In this document: one piece after another, positions 1-5,523 of the stretch
Layout: each line of letters begins with the position of its first letter
Numbering within the stretch: the first letter of the stretch is position 1
Origin: Methylomicrobium sp.
Lineage (GTDB): Bacteria; Pseudomonadota; Gammaproteobacteria; Methylococcales; Methylomonadaceae
Assembly: GCA_007135635.1 (NCBI GenBank)
Contig: SLIO01000311.1
Span: 1 to 5,523, forward strand
DNA: 5,523 nucleotides
Reading direction: 5' to 3'
Notes under the pieces: model-generated
Database searches by the model: none
The model's input: only the letters and a program-made list of their open reading frames with translations
What the model was told of the DNA's origin: nothing
Program-made: the position numbers and the translations under genes

Positions 1-11
1 AAAAGCATTTT

Positions 12-34
12 AAAAAAATGGGCGTCCTTGCCCA
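12..34 (-). terminator. Rho-independent terminator of the phoX-type gene
   Basis: On the minus strand a hairpin TGGGC-AAGGAC-GCCCA (5-bp stem, 6-nt loop, with a possible outer G-T pair) is followed directly by seven T residues (A-tract 12-18 on the plus strand). It begins about 40 nt past the stop codon of the phosphatase gene, the expected place for an intrinsic terminator. The stem is short but GC-rich. It suggests the phosphatase mRNA ends here and is not continuous with a gene to the left. Confidence 0.75.
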
Positions 35-73
35 CGAGTCTTTCCTTTAGAAAATGACTAACTCACGATCTCT

Positions 74-2446
74 TTATAAACCGACCACGCCGCCGTCTTC
101 ACGCGTAACGACCAATGTCGCTGAGCGCGGACGCGGACCGCTAGGACTGTGGGTTACTACCGCATCGCCCGGATGTCTGTAGACAGCGCCGCTATCCGGC
201 CAGTTACTGGTGAATGCGCCCGGTTGCGAACGATCGCCCGGATGTTGGAAGTTGACGAACAAGGTTTTACCATCCGGTGTCGAGACAACGCCGGTTGTCT
301 CCTGATCGTTCGGACCTGCTAGGAAACGCTTGATTTCGCCGGTGACCGGGTTGGCAGCCAGCATCGCGTTGGCGCCGAATGGGCCGGATGCTTGTTGCGA
401 GCCGCTCATGTCGGTTTGAATCCACAGCGTACCGAATTGGTCGATCCACAAACCGTCCGCGCTGGCGTGGATGTTATCCGGCGTCAATGCTGGACCGCCT
501 TGTTCCGGCAATACTTGGCTGTCGCCTTCCGTACCCGACAAGACAAAGATATCCCATTCGAATTTGGTCGCCCACGAACGGTTGCCTTGTTCGCGCCAGC
601 GGATGATATGGCCGAAGGGATTCGGTCCGCGCGGATTGGCTGCGTCGATTGGATTATTACCATTCTCATCCGTACGTGAACTGTTATTGGTCAGCGTCAT
701 ATAGACTTCGCGTGTTTGCGGATGTACCGTACCCCACTCAGGTCTATCCATTTTCGTCGCGCCGACGACATCGGCGGCCAGACGCGTGTTGACCAGGACA
801 TCGGCTTGATCCGCGAATTCGACGCCGGCAGCGGCAGCTGCGGCTTGAAATTTCGGATTGTTGATGTCCAAGGCCAACCATTCGCCGGTTCCGTCTTCGT
901 TGAAGCGTGCGGCGTACAAAATGCCTTCGTCAAGCATGTCGCCATTGGCATTTTTGCTGTAACGCGCTTTTGTCACGAATTTATAGATATATTCGTTACG
1001 TGCATCGTCGCCCATATAGAAAGTAACCGGCTGGCCCAACTGCGGCGGAGACAACCACGCGCCTTCGTGCGCGAATCGACCCATCGTAGTGCGTTTGATC
1101 GGCGTACTGTTCGGATCGAACGGATCGATTTCCAACACCCAGCCTTGCGTGTTCGGCTCGTTGCGGTAGTCTTCAGTCGCATTGGCGCCTTTAGGCGTGG
1201 CATCGAAACGGATGTACTGATCTTCGCCGCTTTGCGCGGTTTCCCAGCCGTAGCGACTGGAGGTGTTACGCACGCCGAAGCGGCTTTGTTCTCTCGGCCG
1301 GATCAACGACGGGTCTTCGGCAATACCGGCTTGCGTCAATAACGCGCCGAACTCACCTTCCAACACGCGATCTGTGTCGTTAAAGGTATTACCGGTTTGC
1401 GAATAAACCAAGTTGGTAACTTTTTGATCGAAGAACTCGTCGAAAATACCGATGATTCGGTTGGTTTCCGGATAGAAACGCGCAAAGTAACGGCCTTGTA
1501 CAAACGATGTTTTCCGGATGCCGTTTACGATTGGATAATTACCCGGTTGCGTGTCTTCGAACCAGTTCAACAAGGCTTCCGCGCGGGCCAATTGCACGCG
1601 ACTGACGAAATAGCCCGCCCAGTTTTCTTCGCAGGTCAAATAAGTGCCCCAAGGCGTGTAACCGTGCGCACAGTTATTGATCGTGCCGCGCGCCATCGTG
1701 CCGTCCGGGCTGTATTTGGTTTTGACTAAATCGCTGCCGCGTACCGGGCCGCGAATTTCAGCAGGCGTACCGGCCGTAACGCGGCGGTTGTACGAACCGT
1801 TGACCACGCCCCACTCGCCGCTGAGCGCATTTTTTTGGATCTCGACTACACTGACACCGTGCGCAGCGATCTCTTTTCTGACTTCGTCGGTCGGACGTTG
1901 ACCGGCAATGAAGGTTGGGCCAAGTTTATGAAATGGGCGTTGATCGACATATTCATGGTTTACGCACAAGAGGCCGTGACCGTTCGGGTCGTCTTGCATC
2001 GGGAAGTAATGCATGCCGTCGTGATGCGAGCCCACTTGTTGTTCTTGTTCTTCGCCAGTATTGCTGTTGACTGAATCGAAGGCCGGATAGCTACCGGTGA
2101 TCGGAGTACCCCAAGGAATCAGCGCTTGCGCTTTATAACCGTGCGGGATGGTTGCTGTATCGGAACGCGTGATAGGAATCGCGTCGAATCCCAATGTCGG
2201 CTTTAATGCAAACGGCGGTTTGCCGACTTGCGGCGGCAAAAAACCCGGCTTGGCTGCTTCTGCCAGATTGCCCATGCCGGAAGCGCCGAACACACCAGCC
2301 ACGGCCGCGGTTAAGCTGCCGCTCAAGACTTGGCGGCGCGACAGTCTTTTTTCTAAAATCGTTGCAAAATGTGGGTTATCCGAATGATTGCTCATTGGCT
2401 CGTCGCCGTTATCGATTTCAATCATCGGTTGTTTATTATCGCTCAT
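74..2446 (-). CDS. phoX: PhoX family (DUF839) alkaline phosphatase, Tat-exported
   Basis: This 790-residue protein is a PhoX-type phosphatase, a calcium- and iron-dependent enzyme family that releases phosphate from phosphomonoesters outside the cytoplasm. The N-terminus has a long polar n-region, a twin-arginine motif SRRQVLSG (R37, R38), a hydrophobic stretch (about 42-60) and an A-x-A site near 62-64, so folded export by Tat is expected. Family hallmarks follow in order: HHDGMHYFPM (141-150), CVNHEY (161-166), NNCAHGYTPWGTYLTCEEN (257-275), GRFAHEGAWL (456-465), GDDARNEYIYKF (479-490), MDRPEWGTVHP (566-576), DGLWIDQFGTLWIQTD (664-679), ETTG (716-719) and FVNFQHPGD (730-738). C259, E273, E274 and E461 are the likely metal-site residues by family analogy. 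The protein is somewhat longer than the 600-700 residues I expect of many members, but no domain is missing. The start at 2446 is favoured over M8 and M18 because AGAGG lies 6 nt upstream of it. PhoB control is suggested by the upstream Pho boxes. PhoX is the likely subtype, but other DUF839 proteins have unknown substrates. Confidence 0.9.
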   Translation of the reverse strand: MSDNKQPMIEIDNGDEPMSNHSDNPHFATILEKRLSRRQVLSGSLTAAVAGVFGASGMGNLAEAAKPGFLPPQVGKPPFALKPTLGFDAIPITRSDTATIPHGYKAQALIPWGTPITGSYPAFDSVNSNTGEEQEQQVGSHHDGMHYFPMQDDPNGHGLLCVNHEYVDQRPFHKLGPTFIAGQRPTDEVRKEIAAHGVSVVEIQKNALSGEWGVVNGSYNRRVTAGTPAEIRGPVRGSDLVKTKYSPDGTMARGTINNCAHGYTPWGTYLTCEENWAGYFVSRVQLARAEALLNWFEDTQPGNYPIVNGIRKTSFVQGRYFARFYPETNRIIGIFDEFFDQKVTNLVYSQTGNTFNDTDRVLEGEFGALLTQAGIAEDPSLIRPREQSRFGVRNTSSRYGWETAQSGEDQYIRFDATPKGANATEDYRNEPNTQGWVLEIDPFDPNSTPIKRTTMGRFAHEGAWLSPPQLGQPVTFYMGDDARNEYIYKFVTKARYSKNANGDMLDEGILYAARFNEDGTGEWLALDINNPKFQAAAAAAGVEFADQADVLVNTRLAADVVGATKMDRPEWGTVHPQTREVYMTLTNNSSRTDENGNNPIDAANPRGPNPFGHIIRWREQGNRSWATKFEWDIFVLSGTEGDSQVLPEQGGPALTPDNIHASADGLWIDQFGTLWIQTDMSGSQQASGPFGANAMLAANPVTGEIKRFLAGPNDQETTGVVSTPDGKTLFVNFQHPGDRSQPGAFTSNWPDSGAVYRHPGDAVVTHSPSGPRPRSATLVVTREDGGVVGL

Positions 2447-2452
2447 GTAATG

Positions 2453-2459
2453 CCTCTCT
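2453..2459 (-). promoter_or_regulatory. Ribosome binding site that fixes the phoX start
   Basis: The minus strand reads GAGAGAGG, then CATTAC, then ATG. This places a good AGAGG Shine-Dalgarno core 6 nt before the start at 2446. The internal methionine M18 (2393-2395) has no comparable upstream sequence, so the longer start is preferred. Confidence 0.75.
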
Positions 2460-2488
2460 CTTCGCTTAATCTTGGTTAAGGTGAGCGG

Positions 2489-2500
2489 TCACTATAGTGA
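2489..2500. promoter_or_regulatory. Perfect palindrome over the phoX -10 element
   Basis: TCACTATAGTGA is a perfect 12-bp inverted repeat centred on the -10 hexamer. A further GTGA at 2481-2484 forms a second dyad with the TCAC at 2489-2492 (GTGA-GCGG-TCAC). The arrangement could be an operator for a second regulator that blocks the promoter. It could equally be a by-product of the TATAGT core. No regulator is identified. Confidence 0.3.
2491..2496 (-). promoter_or_regulatory. -10 element of the phoX promoter
   Basis: TATAGT on the minus strand matches the sigma-70 -10 consensus TATAAT at 5 of 6 positions. As I recall, it is the same hexamer as in E. coli phoA. It lies 10 nt downstream of the proximal Pho-box-like 18-mer, the spacing expected when PhoB replaces a -35 element. 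Transcription would start near 2483-2485, giving a leader of about 37 nt. There is no good -35 hexamer 17 nt upstream, which fits an activator-dependent promoter. Confidence 0.6.
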
Positions 2501-2506
2501 GGACAT

Positions 2507-2524
2507 GTGAAAAAATGATGAAGA
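2507..2524 (-). promoter_or_regulatory. Proximal Pho-box-like site
   Basis: The minus strand reads TCTTCAT-CATT-TTTTCAC. Against CTGTCAT-N4-CTGTCAC this matches 4 of 7 and 5 of 7 positions, so it is weak alone. It continues the exact 11-nt period of the stronger distal box and ends 10 nt before TATAGT. This placement is the main reason for calling it a PhoB site. Confidence 0.45.
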
Positions 2525-2528
2525 TTCA

Positions 2529-2546
2529 GTGACTGTTAAATGACGA
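2529..2546 (-). promoter_or_regulatory. Distal Pho box (PhoB binding site)
   Basis: The minus strand reads TCGTCAT-TTAA-CAGTCAC. Against the Pho-box consensus CTGTCAT-N4-CTGTCAC this matches 5 of 7 and 6 of 7 positions, with the usual AT-rich 4-nt spacer. PhoB dimers bind such 11-nt direct repeats under phosphate limitation. The site lies 82 nt upstream of a PhoX-type phosphatase, the expected regulon member, which strengthens the call. Confidence 0.65.
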
Positions 2547-2593
2547 GAGCGTTACCGTGCAATACTTAATCGATAATTGACAAGCACCAATGA

Positions 2594-2608
2594 ATCTACC
2601 CTGTAGAT
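2594..2608. repeat. Short dyad ATCTAC-CCT-GTAGAT
   Basis: A perfect 6-bp inverted repeat with a 3-nt centre lies just outside the left arm of the inverted-repeat element and about 50 bp upstream of the distal Pho box. It has the size of a transcription factor half-site pair or a small hairpin. There is no T-tract on either side, so it is not a terminator. Its function is unknown. Confidence 0.3.
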
Positions 2609-2611
2609 AAT

Positions 2612-2754
2612 TCACTGCCATTAAGTTAAGGCGTCACAAAAATAAGTAATGCTTGTATTCAAGCTCTAATGTGCCTCAAAAGCTTGCCATCCATGGCACT
2701 GGATTCCGCCAATCCATGGCGGAATGACGGATTTCCTTAACTTAATGGCTGTGA
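2612..2754. mobile_element. MITE-like element with 20-bp terminal inverted repeats
   Basis: The left arm 2612-2631 and right arm 2735-2754 are inverted copies matching at 19 of 20 positions, including a perfect 15-bp core GCCATTAAGTTAAGG. The ~143-bp interval has no plausible coding frame and contains hairpins at 2651-2664 (GCTTG-TATT-CAAGC), 2685-2698 (TGCCAT-CC-ATGGCA) and 2703-2725. Terminal inverted repeats enclosing structured non-coding DNA suggest a non-autonomous miniature element or a REP/BIME-type dispersed repeat. TAATT occurs at 2608-2612 and again at 2760-2764, but the right copy is offset from the arm, so a target-site duplication is not established. Another possibility is simply a long-range stem between the two genes. 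Confidence 0.55.
2703..2725. repeat. Hairpin ATTCCGCCA-ATCCA-TGGCGGAAT
   Basis: This perfect 9-bp stem with a 5-nt loop is the strongest hairpin in the window. It sits inside the inverted-repeat element. Sequences of the type GTCATTCCGsC...GsCGGAATCCAG recur in many gammaproteobacterial genomes as I remember them, so this is probably a dispersed repeat unit. There is no T-tract, but it could still slow or end transcription of the upstream sensor gene, whose 3' side shows no canonical terminator. Confidence 0.55.
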
Positions 2755-2850
2755 GTGGCTAATTGGGTTAACTTTGTTTTGTACTAACTTTTCTTATTAG
2801 GCTTATACATTTTCATTGGCTATCACTTTTGATTTCCATTCACTCAATGT
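2755..2850. other. AT-rich intergenic stretch without identified signal
   Basis: Between the inverted-repeat element and the stop codon of the sensor gene I see AT-rich sequence with no hairpin followed by a T-tract on the minus strand, no promoter pair I would defend, and no small gene with a ribosome binding site. The sensor transcript therefore lacks an obvious intrinsic terminator here. Confidence 0.4.
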
Positions 2851-5409
2851 TCATTCAAATTGATCTACCGGAACCGGCTTACCAAAAAAATAACCTTGGA
2901 ATACGACGCATCCTTTATCAACCAAAAACATTAACTGCCGTTCGGTTTCGACTCCTTCGGCAACGACTTTCAAACCCAGGTTGCCTGCCATCGCAATGAT
3001 CGTTTCGACAATGACGGCACTGTTCTTGTCGACATCAATATTTTTGACAAAACGCTGATCGATCTTCAATTGACTGAGCGGAAATTGCGTCAAGTAGGCC
3101 AGCGACGAATAGCCGGTACCGAAATCGTCGATCGAAATCGCGATACCCAATTCCATCAATGCCTGCATTTTTTCTATAGTGTCGTTAATATCCTGCATAA
3201 GCACACTTTCGGTTATTTCAATTATTAACCAAGCCGGCATAATCCCGGTTTCAACAATGGCTTGCTCGACTTTAGTCACGAAGTCCTTTTGCCGAAATTG
3301 CTGTGCGCTGACATTAACTGAGACATAAGCATAGTCCTTACCGCTTGTCTGCCATTGTTTAATCTGGCCACATGCCGCCTTGATAACCCAAGCGCCTATT
3401 TGCTGTATCATCCCCGTTTCTTCGGCGATTGGAATAAACTCGTTCGGCGCAATCAATCCTTTATCCGGATGAATCCAACGAATCAGCGCTTCAACGCTGA
3501 TAATCCGTCCGTTTCGATCGACCTGCGGTTGATAATAAAGTGTAAATTGCTGTTGCTCAATCGCGATTCGTAGCGCATTTTCGATCTGCAAACGTTTATC
3601 GGCAGCTTCCTGCATGCTTTGATCGAAAAAACTGATAGTATTTCGGCCTTTCTCTTTCGACCGATACATCGCGGTATCGGCCTGTTGCAGTAAATCAGTG
3701 GCCGCCAATTGGCACTGGCCGGAAAATAAGGTAACACCCATGCTGGAACTGAAATAATGCTCGTTACCTTTGATTAAATAAGGCTTGTTCAGCTTATGCA
3801 TAACTTTTTCGGCAAGTTTTACAATTTTTTGAGTCGCCTCATCTATATTACTGGTTTCGGTATGTACTAAAATTACGAATTCGTCACCGCCGAGCCGAGT
3901 AGGCGTATCCTCTTGTCGTATCGATTGTTTCAAACGTTTAGCTACTAGGACCAATAGTTCATCACCGGCTTTATGCCCCATCGAGTCATTCAATACCTTG
4001 AATCGATCTAAATCCATATACAGAATTGCCGCATAAGTATTTTTTCGTTTGGCTTGTATTAATACCTGATCGATTCTTTCCAGTAATAATCTGCGATTCG
4101 GTAAATCAGTCAATGGATCGTAAAAGGCCAATTGCGAAATATATTCCTCGAATTTTTTCTTTTCGCTCAAATCGGTAAGCACCGCAACATAATGTGTGGT
4201 TTCACCCCGGTTATTTTTGACTGCGGTAATACATTGCCAAATCGGAAAAATCGAACCGTCCTTGCGACGATCCCAAATCTCACCTTCGAATCGACCATCA
4301 TGTTTTAATTGCCGCCATAATTCCTCATAAAATGCTTCGTCATGCCGGTCGGAGTGCAGAATATTCGGATTTTTGCCGATGACTTCTTCAGCCGAATAGC
4401 CGGTCACCGTCGTGAATGCTTGGTTGACGCGCAAAATTGTCGCGTTAAGGTCGGTAATCATGATCCCTTGCAAACTTTCGAAAGTAATCGCAGCCAAGTG
4501 CAGCTCTTCTTCGGCTTCTTTATGTTCGGTCACATCCATCCATGCGCCGAACACTTCATCGATTTGACCAGTTGGCGTTCGGGTCATAATTGATTTGTCA
4601 TGTATCCAACGATAGAAGCCGTCTTTATGCCGAAACCGGTATTGATAATCCAATTGTCCGGTTTGTTTTAACTGTTCCATTAATTCGATAGTCTGCTCTC
4701 GGTCATCCGGATGCAAACGATCGATCCATAAAGCGTCATTGCTATACCAATCGGATGGCGCGAAGCCGGTAATGCTTAAAAAGGCGTCGCTTATAAATGT
4801 TGTTCTATAGGGATATCGGTCATGGCCGGTAAATAGCAACGTGTATATTGCGGCAGGCGTGACATTGACGACATGTTTGAAACGTTGCTCGCTTTCCTGA
4901 AAAGCACGGTTACTCTGTTGCAGTAGCTCGATCGTTTTGTCCAGATCATGATTGAGCCGTTTGAGTTCATTTTGTGTTTGTAAGTTAAAACGAATTTTAT
5001 CTTGTAATTGTGTGTTCGCTTTCAATAACTCCGATGGGCTCGAAATCAGAAACGCCCTTGGAATCAACGGCCAAAGCATTACGCCCGCTATTACCGCAAC
5101 ACCTGCAGCCAATGCATCGATGATGCCTGACATACCGTAAACCGGTTTCCAAATCGTTACGGCGTTCATGACATGCGTCGTGCCACAGGAAAAAATAATT
5201 AGGCTGAATAGCAAAAACATACCTTTGAATTCGACTTGCTTACGCTTATAAACGAAATAAAGCAACGCAAGCGGAATTGAAAAATACGCCAAGGCGATTA
5301 CGATGTTTGCCGTTATGGTTAGCCATATCGAGCCGGGTTGCCATTGCATGCAATATCCATGTGGCATTAAATCTGCGCTACCAAATAAAAATTCCAATAG
5401 TTCTTGCAT
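2851..5409 (-). CDS. Membrane-bound ETR1-like/PAS/PAS/GGDEF/EAL cyclic di-GMP regulator
   Basis: This 852-residue membrane protein should make and/or break cyclic di-GMP on the cytoplasmic side in response to a signal. Residues 12-28 carry the LMPHGYCMQW lead-in I recall from bacterial relatives. Three membrane helices follow (about 29-53, 63-86, 94-115) resembling the ethylene receptor sensor, with IALAYFSIP (38-46), C75 and H79 matching copper ligands. The position of plant ETR1 D25 is N35. A likely coiled coil (126-177) leads to PAS1 (about 174-297, PAS_3-like with HPDD and WIHDKS) and PAS2 (about 304-417). GGDEF spans about 422-598, with intact GGDEF (507-511), inhibitory-site RQED (498-501) and metal residues D466, N474 and D475. 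EAL spans about 605-850, with EALIRW (640-645), N699, E731, DDFGTGYSSL (761-770), K782, E818 and QGY (838-840). Both catalytic halves look complete, so net activity cannot be told from sequence. The start is supported by the family-like N-terminus, but the ribosome binding site is weak. The gene looks lower in GC than its neighbour. Confidence 0.9.
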   Translation of the reverse strand: MQELLEFLFGSADLMPHGYCMQWQPGSIWLTITANIVIALAYFSIPLALLYFVYKRKQVEFKGMFLLFSLIIFSCGTTHVMNAVTIWKPVYGMSGIIDALAAGVAVIAGVMLWPLIPRAFLISSPSELLKANTQLQDKIRFNLQTQNELKRLNHDLDKTIELLQQSNRAFQESEQRFKHVVNVTPAAIYTLLFTGHDRYPYRTTFISDAFLSITGFAPSDWYSNDALWIDRLHPDDREQTIELMEQLKQTGQLDYQYRFRHKDGFYRWIHDKSIMTRTPTGQIDEVFGAWMDVTEHKEAEEELHLAAITFESLQGIMITDLNATILRVNQAFTTVTGYSAEEVIGKNPNILHSDRHDEAFYEELWRQLKHDGRFEGEIWDRRKDGSIFPIWQCITAVKNNRGETTHYVAVLTDLSEKKKFEEYISQLAFYDPLTDLPNRRLLLERIDQVLIQAKRKNTYAAILYMDLDRFKVLNDSMGHKAGDELLVLVAKRLKQSIRQEDTPTRLGGDEFVILVHTETSNIDEATQKIVKLAEKVMHKLNKPYLIKGNEHYFSSSMGVTLFSGQCQLAATDLLQQADTAMYRSKEKGRNTISFFDQSMQEAADKRLQIENALRIAIEQQQFTLYYQPQVDRNGRIISVEALIRWIHPDKGLIAPNEFIPIAEETGMIQQIGAWVIKAACGQIKQWQTSGKDYAYVSVNVSAQQFRQKDFVTKVEQAIVETGIMPAWLIIEITESVLMQDINDTIEKMQALMELGIAISIDDFGTGYSSLAYLTQFPLSQLKIDQRFVKNIDVDKNSAVIVETIIAMAGNLGLKVVAEGVETERQLMFLVDKGCVVFQGYFFGKPVPVDQFE

Positions 5410-5468
5410 AACGGCTATTCGTTTATTGATTGACCTAATCTTAGAAACAACAAGTTCGTCAATTTATT

Positions 5469-5497
5469 TTAGTACAGTTATTAAGGTTTATTGACAA
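5469..5497 (-). promoter_or_regulatory. Weak candidate promoter for the sensor gene
   Basis: On the minus strand TTGTCA (5 of 6 to TTGACA, 5492-5497) is followed after 17 nt by TACTAA (3 of 6), with TAAAAT (5 of 6) overlapping 3 nt later at a less favourable 20-nt spacing. The leader would be about 55 nt. This is the best pair in the short upstream region but is not compelling. Confidence 0.25.
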
Positions 5498-5523
5498 ACC
5501 ACTCTAAGCGAAGGAAGAATACC
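5491..5523 (+). promoter_or_regulatory. Possible signals for a rightward gene beyond the window
   Basis: On the plus strand a perfect TTGACA (5491-5496) is followed after 18 nt by AAGAAT (4 of 6, 5515-5520). Separately, AAGGAAG (5511-5517) would make a good Shine-Dalgarno sequence for a start codon just past 5523. The two readings exclude each other for one transcript, because the -10 would overlap the ribosome binding site. Either would imply a divergently transcribed gene. The window ends too soon to decide. Confidence 0.2.

Noticed and set aside
716..1342. Open frame of 208 codons on the plus strand, antisense to phoX
   Set aside because: It lies wholly within a convincing PhoX coding region, shows no recognisable motif or ribosome binding site, and is the kind of long antisense frame expected opposite a GC-richer gene.
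2393..2446. Alternative phoX start at M18
   Set aside because: There is no Shine-Dalgarno sequence upstream of it, whereas the start at 2446 has AGAGG at 6 nt. Either start would keep the Tat signal.
2608..2764. TAATT target-site duplication around the inverted-repeat element
   Set aside because: The left copy abuts and shares one base with the arm, while the right copy is 5 nt beyond the right arm. Five-base AT-rich matches are common by chance.
2446..5409. Sensor and phoX as one operon
   Set aside because: Both are on the minus strand, but a 404-bp gap with a dedicated Pho promoter and a hairpin-rich element separates them. Read-through is possible but not indicated.
5475..5497. Possible Pho box upstream of the sensor gene (TTGTCAA-TAAA-CCTTAAT, minus strand)
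   Set aside because: It matches only 9 of 14 consensus positions, has no neighbouring unit on the 11-nt period, and no good -10 at 10-11 nt. Not enough to place the sensor in the Pho regulon.
1..5523. CRISPR array, tRNA, rRNA or riboswitch
   Set aside because: I saw no regularly spaced direct repeats, no cloverleaf-like sequence, and no recognisable riboswitch core. The only leaders are short.

Overview
This 5.5-kb window carries two large genes. Both are intact and both lie on the minus strand. They are separated by a 404-bp intergenic region that contains the most informative non-coding structure. The gene content (a Tat-exported PhoX-type phosphatase and a membrane sensor with both GGDEF and EAL domains) and the E. 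coli-like promoter elements point to a Gram-negative bacterium, most likely a gammaproteobacterium. The ATTCCGCC hairpin repeat resembles dispersed repeats I associate with gammaproteobacteria such as methanotrophs, but that is from memory and no taxon is proven.

Layout from left to right. Positions 12-34 hold a Rho-independent terminator for the phosphatase gene. Positions 74-2446 (minus) encode a 790-residue PhoX/DUF839 protein with a twin-arginine signal; its start is supported by a good ribosome binding site. Upstream of it, at 2491-2546, is a well-phased PhoB-type promoter: two consecutive Pho-box-like 18-mers on an 11-nt period, then 10 nt, then a TATAGT -10 hexamer. A perfect 12-bp palindrome overlaps the -10. 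Farther upstream, 2612-2754 is a ~143-bp element bounded by 20-bp inverted repeats (19/20 matched) with several internal hairpins, which looks like a small non-autonomous (MITE-like) dispersed element. Positions 2755-2850 show nothing I can name. Positions 2851-5409 (minus) encode an 852-residue protein: an ethylene-receptor-like three-helix membrane domain, a coiled coil, two PAS domains, GGDEF and EAL. The last 114 bp hold a weak candidate promoter for this gene and possible signals for a rightward gene beyond the window.

Functionally, the phosphatase should release phosphate from organic esters in the periplasm or outside the cell when phosphate is scarce, under PhoB/PhoR control. The sensor should adjust cyclic di-GMP in response to a ligand or redox cue. 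The two are not obviously one operon: the 404-bp gap contains a dedicated Pho promoter and the repeat element. I did not find a convincing wholly new system. The best leads are the tandem Pho-box promoter, the Asp-to-Asn change in the ethylene/copper-binding helix of the sensor, and the inverted-repeat element.
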